In this document: piece after piece, positions 35,529-46,576 of the stretch | How positions within the stretch are numbered: position 1 is the first letter of the stretch | How the letters are laid out: the number at the start of each line of letters is the position of its first letter | Assembly: GCA_028456385.1 (NCBI GenBank) | Contig: JALNQF010000006.1 | Location: forward strand, 434,001 to 498,000 | DNA: 64,000 nucleotides | From: Ophiosphaerella korrae | Lineage: Eukaryota; Ascomycota; Dothideomycetes; Pleosporales; Phaeosphaeriaceae | Direction of reading: 5' to 3' | Notes under the pieces: model-generated | What the model saw: only the letters and a program-made list of their open reading frames with translations | Database searches by the model: none | Told to the model about the DNA's origin: nothing | Position numbers and translations under genes: made by a program

Positions 35529-36819
35529 ATGGACTTCACCAAGTTGAATGAGATCGAGTTACCAGCGGCATTTGATGCCCATGTGCACCTGCGAGATGGC
35601 GAAATGTCACAGCTGGTCACGCCTACGATTCGCAAGGGTGGTGTGAATCAGGTGTATGTCATGGTAAGCTAGCATTCTTGCAAAGCTATTGTATCTATAC
35701 CTAGCTCCCTTTTCATACTTTCCTGGGGTCTTTAAAGTCTTGAAATCGGTCTTTTTACTTTCTTATTTAAGCCTTGACATCTAATTGTTCATCTCAGCCA
35801 AATCTTGTTCCGCCAGTCACGTCAGTGCAACAATGTCTCGAGTATCGCGATAGACTACAAGCTATCGAGCCGAATGTTGATTATCTCATGTCACTCTATC
35901 TTCACGAGTCTATCACACCAGAGGTCATTCGCGAAGCAAAGAAGGCTGGCATCACGGGCGTGAAGTCTTATCCAGCTGGTGTCACAACTGTAAGTCAATG
36001 TATCATTTTCCCACCGAACATTTCTCATATACATAGAACTCTTCGTCTGGGGTTCTTGACTATGAGACCTTCTATCCCGTTTTCGAAGAAATGGAGAAAC
36101 AGAACATGATTTTGAATCTCCATGGCGAAGTACCCTCAACGCCAATACACGCACACACCTCGAGCACAAAAGATAGCAACGCCATCACCATTTTGAATGC
36201 CGAGCCCGCCTTTCTGCCGACATTCAAGTCTCTCCATGAGCGTTTTCCCAAGCTGCGAATCATTCTAGAACACTGCAGCACGGCCGCTGCTCTCGACGCA
36301 GTCCGCGCCTGCGGCCCAACAGTCGCCGGCACCATCACGGCACACCATCTATCACTCATCATCGACGACTGGGCCGGCGACCCATTCTGTTTCTGCAAAC
36401 CCGTTGCCAAGACACCCGAAGACCGCGATGCTCTTCTCCAAGCCGTGGTGCGCAGCAAAGGACGCTTCTTTCTAGGCACTGATTCCGCGCCGCACGATCG
36501 TATCAAGAAGCGTGGCGAGGACGAGGTTGCTGCGGGCGTATTTACGCAGCCTTATGCTCTTGGCTACGTGCTCGATGCGTTGGAGAAAGGTGTAGCAAGG
36601 GGAGTCATTGAGGGAGCAGAAGTGAGCAAGGAGGTATTGGAAGGCTTTTTTGCGTCTTGGGGAAGGGATTTCTACCAAGTGAGGGATGCGAGAAGGGAAA
36701 CAGTAGTACTGAAGAAAGGGGGAGATAATATTGTGGACGTGTTGCAAAAGGATGGTGTGAGTGTGAGCGTTGTGCCGTTTAGAAAGGGAGAGCAGACGTG
36801 GAGTGTGCAGTGGAAGTGA
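35529..36819 (+). CDS. URA4: Dihydroorotase
   Basis: Third step of pyrimidine synthesis: closes carbamoyl-aspartate to dihydroorotate, in the cytosol. Three exons, 35529-35663, 35798-35989 and 36037-36819, give 369 aa, the normal length for the type II enzyme. Metal and substrate residues are all present: DAHVHLRDGEM (two zinc His), GVKSYPAG (the carboxylated Lys), LNLHGEV and ILEHCS (zinc His), and FLGTDSAPH (catalytic Asp). The start ATG gives MDFTKLNEIELPAAFD. Nothing suggests loss of activity. Confidence 0.96.
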
Positions 36820-37347
36820 GTGGACTGAACGTATCTAGATTGAATTTTCATCATTGTAGTATCTAAGGCGAGCTACAAATATCTCGAATGCAATCAAGTT
36901 CATCTACACACCTATTTTAGCCGTGGTGCGTGCCTTCGGTCGTTCATTCGCTGATACAGTAGTGTACGATCCAGATGGTCCTAATGGCAACGCGTCCCGT
37001 GTGTATCGCGATCGCCTACAAATGTTGTGTCATACCCTGTTCTGAGTGGCTAGCAAGTGGATGGAGAACAGGTTTTTTTTTCCATCAGAAAGCCATCCTT
37101 CATCGTCATACGTATGGGAATTAGATGACATTCTCAAAATGTGGTGGTCTCGAAGGGTGAAAATGCGTTGATGACGTGAAGAGCCAAGGACTATGCCATT
37201 GACGTCGCATCCGTTCTCCATCTAATGGTAATGATGTAGAGAGGTATATAAAAGAGTAATTATCCACCATAACTTACTATAGCAAAGTCGAAGGCCGAGA
37301 GAAAACTGCAAATTTATTTCAAACGTAAAGCACTCCGCAATACTATC
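36820..37347. other. Intergenic, CON-6 upstream region
   Basis: 528 bp upstream of the CON-6 gene, likely holding its stress or development-controlled promoter. No gene recognised. Confidence 0.5.
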
Positions 37348-37625
37348 ATGTCTTCAACAAACAAAGTCTCCCACCAAGACATCACTGCTGCAGGCTTGTC
37401 TGAAGCCGATCAAAACATCAACAACACAGCCGAGGATATCAGTCACCAGGCACGAGGCCATAAGGCCAACTTGAACAATCCCAGTAAGTCCACGGCATTG
37501 CAACACTGACGCTCACAGACTAACGCAACGACGTAGATACCAGCGAAGCGTCCAAAAAGAAGTCAGCACAAGCCCTCGAAGAACTGGGAGGCGAGCAAGC
37601 CTTCTACGGAAAACAAGGCAAAGGA

Positions 37626-37631
<6 letters not shown>
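37348..37631 (+). CDS. con-6: Conidiation-specific protein 6 (CON-6) family
   Basis: Small hydrophilic protein of the CON-6 family, made in conidia and stress; its biochemical role is unclear. Two exons, 37348-37483 and 37537-37631, give 76 aa. The repeat core is GHKANLNNPNTSEASKKKSA followed by LEELGG, the usual CON-6 sequence of Asn-Pro then a charged helix. It lacks cysteine and any membrane segment. The stop codon TAA is the first unit of a long AAT microsatellite. Confidence 0.9.

Positions 37632-37657
<26 letters not shown>
37627..37657. repeat. (AAT)10 microsatellite over the CON-6 stop codon
   Basis: About ten AAT units start inside the last CON-6 codon. In the reading frame they give a run of consecutive TAA stop codons. 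Confidence 0.9.
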
Positions 37658-37660
<3 letters not shown>

Positions 37661-37700
37661 GGCTGCCTCAGTCCACAGCTCACCACTCCCATAAAAGCCC

Positions 37701-38083
37701 CTACAAACACTTCTCAACCGCCTTCCGAATCTCCGCCGCCCGCGCGCCCGCAACCCCATCCTGAATATCGCCGTCTTTGAAAATGCTAAAACTCGGCATC
37801 TGGCTAACGCCCAGTTCGTGCGCAATGTCTTCGCACTCTTCCACGTCGTATGTGTAGAACTTGACGTTGGGGTATTCGGATGCCATTTTGGCGACTTCGG
37901 GCGCAATCATCTTGCAGTTTTTACACCAGGTGGCTGTGCCTTCGAGAATGGTTACCTGTGGGGTGCGTGTGTGAGAGATGTTGGGGGGAGGGGAGGAGAG
38001 AAGGGGAGACGCACGCCTTCGTACATTACTGCTTTGAGGTATTCGGCTTTGGAGTGGAGGGTCGGGATGGTGGGGGTAGGCAT
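37701..38083 (-). CDS. Thioredoxin with WCKNC active site
   Basis: Thioredoxin-fold protein. Two exons, 38015-38083 and 37701-37955, give 107 aa, exact thioredoxin length. The fold is complete: VTILEGTATWCKNCKMIAPE, then YDVEECEDIAHELGVSQMPS with the cis-Pro, then FSIFKDG and GARAAEIRKAVEKCL. The active site is WCKNC rather than the usual WCGPC, which should change its redox potential and partner range. No targeting peptide is seen with the MPTPTIPTLHSKAEYL start. It is convergent with CON-6, only 69 bp away. Whether it is a general disulfide reductase or a specialised one is open. Confidence 0.93.
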
Positions 38084-38835
38084 GTTGGGCTAAAGGGTGG
38101 TGTTGCTGGCAGTGATGTGCCTTGCTTGTATAAAATATATCTTCTCTATCTAGTACCTTTTTTTGTACCTGGATTAAGAAGAGAGGTGCTGGGGTGGGTG
38201 AATGGGATGACGTCATACTTACTGCTTTGGGGACTAGATTGAACGAACATTGATAATTTAAGCCAACAGACGACATGCCTCCATCCTATACCATGGTAAA
38301 AGCATATAATCCTACGAGCTGAACATAAACACTCTGCTGAAGATGTGATGGCCTTGCTGATACAATAGGTAGGTTTATTATTTGATTATATATAGTATAA
38401 GCAAATGTACCGCGTATTGGAAACTTTGCGGTTTTAGATTTGTGCAGGTTCTTGTCTTGAAAGACAGAGGGGCAAAACGTTGAGCTCTAGTCTCGTGGGC
38501 GGCACCTGCCCCAAAGGGAACGAGGGGTTAGGGACACTTTGGCTTCTATGAATGATTATCTACTGAATGACTTGGGCCATTTCCAATGTGTGTTTCGATA
38601 GCGTTTCGGTCCTTTCACTCTCTGTAACTACAAGAGGCCGAGCAGCCCACACGAGATATACATTAGCATCCGGTATGCTTGCCTTATTATTTTCTTCTGG
38701 CTATACACTCATCCCCAGCACTGGTTTAACATATCGCCTCATTCATCTACAGTCTACCAAACTCGGAAAATGCATCAGAACCCTTCATATTTACCCCAGC
38801 CACGGTCATCCTGCATCAGTGAGCTCAGGGCGCTA
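38084..38835. other. Intergenic, thioredoxin upstream / LSM12 3' flank
   Basis: 752 bp, no gene recognised. It holds the thioredoxin promoter. Confidence 0.5.
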
Positions 38836-39655
38836 CTAGCCTCCTTTACGCGGCGCAATCGGCATAGCCACTGGTGCGCGAGCAGCTCCTCCGCTCGCCC
38901 CTTTTTTACGATCGAAGAAGTGTCCTACAACCTTGCGGACCTGGGCTTCGCTTTGTGCTTTGTCCGCAGGGGCTCTTATGGAGTCGAGTGTGTAGGGGGG
39001 CTGGATGAGGACGGCGTCATTGACAACAATTTGGACATCTGCCCAGCGGGTTGGTAGTCTGAAGTGAATGTCAGTTGATTGATATGCAGCCTGGACTGCT
39101 TGCACGCACGTTCTTGAGATGAAGTCAAACAGCTCCTGAGCCTCGATGCTAACGCCTCTGCCTTTCTGTGCATCCTTCTTTTTCATCTCGCGGATGGTCT
39201 GCTCCTCTCGCGCCTGTAGTGCTGCCAGATCAACTTTGGAGATGTTGGGCATGGCGCCATCGAACCCGGGGGTAGACTCGGCTGTTCGCTCGCCTGATGC
39301 CACGATCTCGAATGATAGGATATGCGCAAAGGGAATGATGTGGTAGTCACCCGGCAGACTGGCGAGCGGCGCCGAGGGATTGGGGGGAGCAGGCGCCGTG
39401 TTAATGGCTATGGCATTGGTGAGACTGCAAGCTGTGAAGAGGGTGCCTTCTAGCACGTTGTTGTTTGGAGCGCATGTGATTTTGATGCTTTGCAGAGTCA
39501 GCAAGCCCACTAGTATGGAGACGTGAGACGAACCGCGACCCAACCGCCTTGTACAAGTTGAAGTCGGCATCGATGACATCCTTGGTCGAACCACTGCTGA
39601 CCTTCAAGTTCGGTGTCGCAACCTTCCCCGCAATGCTGCTGCGCTTGTCCGCCAT
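38836..39655 (-). CDS. LSM12: LSM12-like RNA-binding protein
   Basis: Lsm12 proteins bind Pbp1/ataxin-2 and ribosomes. The N-terminal LSm domain has IKITCAPNNNVLEGTLFTA and TNAIAINT; the C-terminal anticodon-binding-like domain has GVSIEAQELFDFISRTC, WADVQIVVNDAVLIQPPY and VRKVVGHFF. Exon 1 (39540-39655, MADKRSSIAGKV...) joins exon 2 (38836-39487) in frame across a 52-bp intron with donor GTCGCG and a good CTGAC branch site, giving 255 aa. The donor is weak, so that join is less certain than the others. The C-terminus is Ala/Pro/Arg-rich. Confidence 0.8.
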
Positions 39656-40243
39656 GAGCCACAGCCTGTCCCAGCTCTTGCTTGCACAGTCTTGGCTTGT
39701 GAAAGCGGCGTGGCGGGTGTGGCTCGCGTATTCGTGCGCGTGCTCGTGTGCTCGTGCTGCCTCTCGCTCTCACGGTCGAATGTTCAAGCTGGCTGGAGAA
39801 TCGGCAGCTGGCTAAGGATGCAAGTAGCAAAAAAGGCGGTGCAAAAGAGCGACTAGAAGAAGAGAATCGCACGCCACGCACCACGTACAACTGCGGGGGT
39901 ATATTATCGGAATGCGAAAGCCTGAAGTCGCCTCGGGAGGGTTGCTGGATGGGAGCGCTTGATGCTCCGTCGCTTGTACTATGCCAAGACGTATTTTGCA
40001 GGCGCTTGACAGTCCAACCAATCACATCCAACAACCCTATTTCCGTCTTGTTCGTAATTATGTATCTTCTGCATCACTCTCGACTGTGGACTGGTCGTCA
40101 CGTTGCATTCATTCACCATCTGAGCCTCTTCCCTTACTTGTCATTCTAGATTCGGGCTACAAGTTTTTTTCCTACATGCTGCCTTTCCAACGGTGCCCAA
40201 ATCCCACGGCACTCCATCCTACCACACACACATGTCTCTTCGT
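39656..40243. other. Intergenic, LSM12 promoter side
   Basis: 588 bp between LSM12 and 6-phosphogluconate dehydrogenase, both on the minus strand. No gene recognised. Confidence 0.5.
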
Positions 40244-42239
40244 TTATGCGTTATATGTCTGATGAACTGGTTAGCTTTTGTTCCCCCAGAGCGGCGCCTC
40301 GTTGCTTACTGATGCAGAAATGTTACCGCCCCTTCCTGTCCAGTTCACGTGAATGTTCTCGCCCTCCTTGTAGTTGTCGTTGGCAAACTCTGGCTTGACC
40401 CTGAAGGTATGTGCGCCGAAGTAGTCACGCTGTGCCTGCAACAAATTGGCTGGTAGGTCCTTTGCACGGTATCCGTCGTAGAAGCTGAGAGCGGTGCTGA
40501 AAGCGGGAGTGGGAATACCCCATAAAGCGCCCTTGGAAACGATGCTGGTAAAGACTTAGCATGATCATCTAATCTTCATGTGTCGAGGACTCACTCTCTC
40601 CACCCAGCCTGCGCCTTGTGGATAGCCTTGTTGAAGAAGTCGTCGAAAAGCAGGTTCTCGAGCTCGGGGTTAGCACGGTACGCCTTGGTGATATCTTTCA
40701 AGAAAACGGATCGAATGATGCAACCGCCACGCCACATAAGGGCAATTTCCGGCTTGTTCAGCTTCCACTTGTACTCTTTCGCGGCCTATTCATTGTCAGT
40801 ACAAATCTACTCTCTGCTCAAGCGCCACTTGCATTTTGGATCAGCATGAAACCCTGAGCATACGAGATAATCTTTGATGCGTAAAGTGCCTGCTCGAGGT
40901 TGTCGATGAACGCCTTACGGTCTCCAGTGAAGCTTGGACTGGGTCCATCGAGAAGTCCAGCAGCACGACCACGCTCAGATTTGAGAGAACTCAGGCAACG
41001 CGCGAAAACGGCCTCTCCGATCAAGGTGACGGGCATGCCAAGGTCCAGAGCGTTGATGGCGGTCCACTTGCCGGTACCTTTCTGGCCGGCCGAGTCCATA
41101 ATCTTCTCGACAATTGCAACGCCATCATCATCGTTCTTGTACATGATGTCGCGAGTGATCTCGATCAAGAAGGAGTCGAGCACACCCTTGTTCCATGCGG
41201 CGAAGACGTCTCCCATCTCCTTGTTGGACATGCCAAGACCGCGCTTCATGATATCGTAGGCCTACGAAATGTCAACTTTCCGTGATGAATGCCTTCGGTT
41301 ATCAATCTCACCTCACAGATGAGCTGCATATCGCCGTACTCGATACCATTGTGGACCATCTTGACGTAATGGCCAGCGCCCTCGTCGCCGACCCACTGAC
41401 AGCAGGCTTCGCCATCAGACTTCGCAGAGATTGACTGGAGGACATCCTACGCTGCTATTAGAATTGTATCAGAGATTGTGGCCCTTTCCCCCACCTTGAT
41501 GTATGGCCAAGCCTCCTCGTTACCACCAGGCATAATGCTGGGGCCGTAACGAGCGCCTTCCTCGCCTCCAGAGACACCGCTTCCGACGTATCGGATGCCC
41601 TTTGTGGCAAGGTATTTGGTACGGCGGTTTGTGTCGGGGTAGTGAGAGTTGCCACCGTCGATAATGATGTCGCCCTCCTCGACGCCGCCCTCGGTCAAGA
41701 GGAGCTCAATGAAGTCATCTACAGGCTTGCCAGCCATGACGAGCATCATCATACGGCGGGGCTTCTTGAGCTTTGCAACAAACTCCTTGATGGAGTGTGC
41801 GCCGACAATGGACTTGCCCTTGGCCTCTGTGGCAGGTTAGTTCGAGTCTGCTAGGAAGAAACAGCATTGACGATGTACCATCGTTCAAGAATCGGTCGAC
41901 TTTGGCGACGCTCCAGATCTGTCAGTGTGCACTCGTTGCGGTGGGAGTGCTAATCACTTACGTTCTGTTGAATGCAACAACCTGCGCGTCTGTTAGTGGA
42001 GTGGGTCAGGGGGCAGCCGATGAGGAGACGACATACTGTGAATCCATGGTCTGCGCTGCTTGCTGTTAGCCCTGCTTATGAAGACAGCCGGAGGGTGAGT
42101 AATGGCTTACGCGTTGAGGATCAAGTTCTGACCCATGACCTGTGCAATCGTCATCAGCGCTGTTCTTTCTGGATGTGACGGCGGACGCTGTACTCACGGC
42201 AAGACCGATCAGTCCGAAATCTCCCACGGCCTCAGTCAT
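40244..42239 (-). CDS. GND1: 6-phosphogluconate dehydrogenase, decarboxylating
   Basis: Oxidative pentose phosphate pathway: converts 6-phosphogluconate to ribulose 5-phosphate, making NADPH in the cytosol. The gene has many short exons at the 5' end: 42198-42239 ([14 protein letters not shown]), 42111-42139 ([10 protein letters not shown]), then ADHGFT and VVAFNR pieces, ending with a 15-nt exon 40244-40258 that encodes TYNA and the stop. Markers: [80 protein letters not shown], and near the end [14 protein letters not shown]. The expected length is near 490 aa, though I did not fix every join. The alternative of running on past ISA would miss the conserved TYNA end. Confidence 0.94.
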
Positions 42240-43477
42240 GATTGCGGCGTTGTGTTGGAGAGATGGGCGAGCGGTGGTGGATGTTGGTGTAGAAGGGGTG
42301 GATGCAGCGGCCTGGCGCGCAAACCAAATGAACAATTGGGGCTGTGGGAAGCTGTTGGAAGCAGAGGAACAGGAGCAGAATTGGTGGGGAGCTATGCAGA
42401 TAAGTAGTTCTCCGACACCGAAGAGTTTGGATCTAGAGCGGGGCAGTTCAACTGCATGCACGAGCCGCCAGCATCCCTACCAAACAGAGCACCTAATAGC
42501 AATGCTTCGGCCGCGGCGGTAACTGGGCCCCGTCGACGTCACTGTTGCCAATATCACCCTGTAATTATTTGCTATTTATTGTCCAGGGCGTGGGCCTCTC
42601 CCATCATGATGTGGTGTGGATAGGTAGTCCCCTCACCAAGCTCAACACTTGACATTACCATGAGCCATGACCACGACCAGCAGGCCACCGCTATCTACCA
42701 GCTCCGTCTGGAGGAAATAGCTTGGGGGAAATACCTCCGACGGACCCGCGCGGAAATGCTCTTGCGCTTACACACTGGCTCTTTACTGCTGCGGCCTGCC
42801 CCTCTGTGCCTCCAGCCCCTCCATTCTCAGCCTTATGCGTGCTTACGGAAGGTGGGGCTGATGCACTCTACGGTGCTCACTGTTGAGTCTTCGCTATACG
42901 CGTTTGCACACGCTTACTGCTGTTCGAGTACGGGGCAGTAGTGAGCAATAGCAGTGCCGGAGCGATGGTAATGGCGATGCACACAGAATGGCACCACGTC
43001 AGAGGGATGCCCTTCCTCTCCGGGCCATCTGCAGTCCAAAGTCACGTGTCGTCCCACGCGCACGGGTCTCCAGACAAGATCCCGGCGCCAACAAATGACA
43101 ACAGCCTCACCTCACCAGGTATCTGACACTGCATCGGCCCGCCATCCCACACAACCTCCTTCAAACACCGGCCGCCGTTTGACTACCTCTTTTACCCGCG
43201 ACACCTCTCTCCGGCGCATGAGCAGAGCCTTGTCAGCAGCTTCAGCGTAGTCAGCATCCTCTAACCACCTAGCCAAGTGACTGCGGCTTTTGCAATTTTT
43301 ACACAAAGTCCAGAGCCTTTCCTGGTGATTAATCAGCCAGCGCTCCCCCGCGATACGCGACACGGTCCACCCCGACAGGACCGCGGATCCCATCAGCGTC
43401 TGGTTAAGTCATCACTTCACTGAGATTACCCTGGACTGACGTGCAGTTCGGTTTGACTTGCTTTGCACACAACAAGC
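42240..43477. other. Intergenic between GND1 and RRM gene
   Basis: About 1.2 kb between divergent genes. Open frames at 42660-42941 (plus) and 43112-43393 (minus) carry no recognisable protein. Promoters of both genes must lie here. Confidence 0.5.
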
Positions 43478-44464
43478 ATGCAGCCACGCCACTCTCTCCC
43501 GGCCCGCCCACCCCCCTCTGTCTACTCGGCGCCTCCCTCAAAGTCTAGCGGCGTCGGCACAAGAGCTCAGGGCAACCCGCCAGCCTTCGCTGGCTTTACA
43601 CCGCGCTCAGTGGTAGCCCAAGCACCTCTGCAAGCAGGACCACCGGCTGTATATTCGCAAGCCCCAGTGAGCACCCCATATCAAGCTCCTGCTTATCCGA
43701 CCAGCAATGCTTACTACGACAACTCATATTCAGCTCATGGTGTTGCCACGCCGTCAGCATCATACCCCGCTGCTCCATCCATGAGCCGTGGTCTTGGTGG
43801 TGCCTACGATGCCGACTCAGAGGCTCAACTCGCTCAATGGAACAGTGCATACAACAAAGACGACGCAAGTGCTAGAAAAAGTACCAACGCGACCTACGGC
43901 ACACGTAGTGATGCTGTTGCAACCCCTGATGCTGAACCTGTGTTGATGGCGGATGGCAAGCGAAAGACAGTTGTGAGGGAGGGAGGCGGGAAGACTTGGG
44001 AGGACCCTTCACTACTCGAGTGGGACCCGATGCACCCGAGATTGTTTATTGGCAATCTCGCCGGCGAAGTGACGGACGATTCGCTCCATAAGGCCTTCTC
44101 CAAATACCCTTCCTTAGTCAAGTCACGCGTTGTTCGAGACAAGAAATCAACCAAAAGCAAGAGCTATGGCTTTGTCAGCTTCTCCGACACTGACGATTAC
44201 TTTCGTGCCTTCAAAGAAATGAACGGCAAGTACATTGGTAGTCACCCTGTCACAATCAAACGAGCAACATCCGAAGTGAAGGCTGTCACGAAAAAGGACG
44301 AGAAGCACCATGGCAAGAACAACAAGAACAACAAGAACAATAAAAACCAAACCAACCGGCCAGCTGCTAGCGCCTCCGCCGTGGCCACTCCAAATCCTGT
44401 TGCATTTATACCTAGGGGTGTTCAAAAAAAGGGCAAGTCGAACGGTCCACGAATTCTTGGCTGA
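43478..44464 (+). CDS. RBM42-like RRM RNA-binding protein
   Basis: Single-exon protein of 328 aa with one RRM close to the C-terminus, the layout of the RBM42 family. A disordered Pro/Ala/Ser/Tyr-rich N-terminus (~170 aa) precedes TWEDPSLLEWDPMHPRLFIGNL, the conserved RBM42 entry to the RRM. RNP2 is LFIGNL and RNP1 is KSYGFVSF. After the RRM comes a KNNKNNKNN basic run and the closing VAFIPRGVQKK. The first ATG is at 43478; the frame is open upstream only through a non-ATG codon. Animal RBM42 is linked to splicing and stress granules; function here is inferred by family. Confidence 0.87.
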   Translation: MQPRHSLPARPPPSVYSAPPSKSSGVGTRAQGNPPAFAGFTPRSVVAQAPLQAGPPAVYSQAPVSTPYQAPAYPTSNAYYDNSYSAHGVATPSASYPAAPSMSRGLGGAYDADSEAQLAQWNSAYNKDDASARKSTNATYGTRSDAVATPDAEPVLMADGKRKTVVREGGGKTWEDPSLLEWDPMHPRLFIGNLAGEVTDDSLHKAFSKYPSLVKSRVVRDKKSTKSKSYGFVSFSDTDDYFRAFKEMNGKYIGSHPVTIKRATSEVKAVTKKDEKHHGKNNKNNKNNKNQTNRPAASASAVATPNPVAFIPRGVQKKGKSNGPRILG

Positions 44465-46576
44465 TATTTCACGCTTGGAGTGCAACCTTTCGGGCAAATT
44501 TTGAAATTATCAAAACATATACCAGGTAAGCTCATTTTCTTCATATCGCGTTTTCTCAATTCTGGCGTGGCTTTTTGGGTGGTTATTCTTAATGTTGAGG
44601 TTTTCAGGCGCCAGTGCATTGGTGGCACCGCTGGTTTGTCAAGAATGACGTGGGGCTGAAGTCAGGAGTTCGGGATGATGTGAAGGTTGGGATAGCCAGC
44701 GTTGCAATCAACAATATGAATGAGTTAGGGAGTCGATAATCTCACACGAACAAGGCCCGTAGTGAACAGGAAAGGATCGAGATAAGTGGTGTGGATTTTT
44801 GACCTCAGGAAGAAGTCACTCAAACCGACTGAGGTATGTGTGTCTTCAGAGTGGATTAGGGTTACAAAGATCAATAATCGACATGTTAAGGGTTTCGGCC
44901 ACCATATATCTGAGCTCGATAAGGGAAAGCAAGTCACTAATTTCACTGAAACCTCCCTCTAGCTTCTGGTATGCGTCTTGATCATCAAACTTTGTCATTA
45001 TTGGTCTACGAATCAACATGGGGGGGGGGGGGGGGGGGAAATAGGCAAAGTTGTTTTTACTGAAACCTCTGTGGCCCAAAGTTCCCCCCTTTCCATTTCC
45101 AGCTCGCGGTAATACTCTGGTTGTAAGCAGCTCTTTTTTCCATGCTATCACGCTCCCATAGCTTCGGCTAATGAACGCCGCCTACAGCAAGTACCTAGCC
45201 AAGAACATAGGCACATAGGTAAGCTCTGCTGAAAAGACCGAGACAAGCTTGTTATACTACAAATCACTGCTTAGCAGACTTGCGCTTCCCATTAGTACAT
45301 TTCTACTTCCAAGGCGAGCTAGGTTAACAGTGAGAGGTTCGAATGGAAACAAAGATGCAAGGTGCAGTTGAGCATCTCGCATGACTGTCTCATGTTATAG
45401 TTGGAGAAAAGACGTTAGTAAATATTCCCCATAGATTCAAAGGTACATGACGCGCTTTTGTAACCTTCAGTTTGCTATGAAGAAACTAAGTTTGTCTGAG
45501 CAATCACGTCATCCTATCGTTTCCGCGGCTGCAAATATGAAAATATATCCATTCTCCCTCAAATCTCATTTCCACATCAGCATTTGAAGCTAATACAGCT
45601 TCTCATCTCTCTCTCCCGCTATGTAGTATGTCACTGTGCAGAGTCGTACCACGCGCCTACTCATTTCAAGGGTTCCTAGGTTGTCCGAGATAGTCGGCAA
45701 TTTTTTCGGGGATACTCGGATGGTTGTTGAGAAGATGAGCACATAAAAGCTGCTTTTTGTCGAACATGCTACCAATCAGGGGCGGGGAGGCTAAACGTCG
45801 CGCCCGGTAAGTGTGGATACATTTTCTTTAGGCAAGAGCTTACTCCATACATAGTACGTGACCACGCTAACCTTCTGATATATCCTTGCCCCAAATGTAC
45901 AGCCTGAAACAATTGGGTAATGGTATACATCTATGTAAAGCTTTGGTGCCAGGCAAGGGCACAGACGTGGGTGTTCCAACGTTCAACGCTCAAGCGAACT
46001 AGGTAAAAGCATTTTTGGTCAAACCTCAGCACTGAGTTCCGACTACCTACGTGCCAATGTGCACTGCCGCCAGCGCTTGGTCCTAACCACATATCCGAAG
46101 ATACATGAAAATCAAGCTATTTGCAGGGATAGGGGGAAAAAAGCTCCGTCCTCTACGTCTAGCTTCAACACTATGCTTCTAGCCTGCATTAGCTCGAAGA
46201 ACGAGGCGCTTTCACAAGCAAACTCGTTCATCAGAGATGACCTATGGAATGCTATCGATAACGCTTACTCGCTGTGCAGCATGGCTAATACCACCCAGAA
46301 AATGTTCAAGGGTGCAATTCAAGTGTCATTACAATCACCGATACGTTTACAACCCTCGCACACCGCTGGAAATATGGTCTTATTGACTCGCGATTACATA
46401 TAAGCCAGAGGCCCAGTCTCCTTCCCAGGTGTTGCTTTCATCATCGCTCAAAGAATCAATTACAAACAGCGCTTGCCTTTTCCCAACAGTTTGGAAGTGC
46501 GAAATCCCTCAACAAGATCGGAGGTCCACTAGCATACCAAAGCCTTACACAAGCTACCACAATCACTTCGAACAAT
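44465..46576. other. Gene-poor stretch, 2.1 kb
   Basis: No gene recognised. Short open frames at 44725-45151, 45590-45979 and 46059-46403 have no known protein pattern. It includes a 19-nt poly-G run at 45020-45038. Confidence 0.5.
45020..45038. repeat. Poly-G tract (19 nt)
   Basis: Nineteen consecutive G on the plus strand, directly after CAT. The tract can form a G-quadruplex-like structure and is prone to length error in assembly. Confidence 0.9.

Noticed and set aside
42660..42941. 93-codon open frame upstream of the RRM gene
   Set aside because: Composition looks random and it lies in promoter space; no domain seen.
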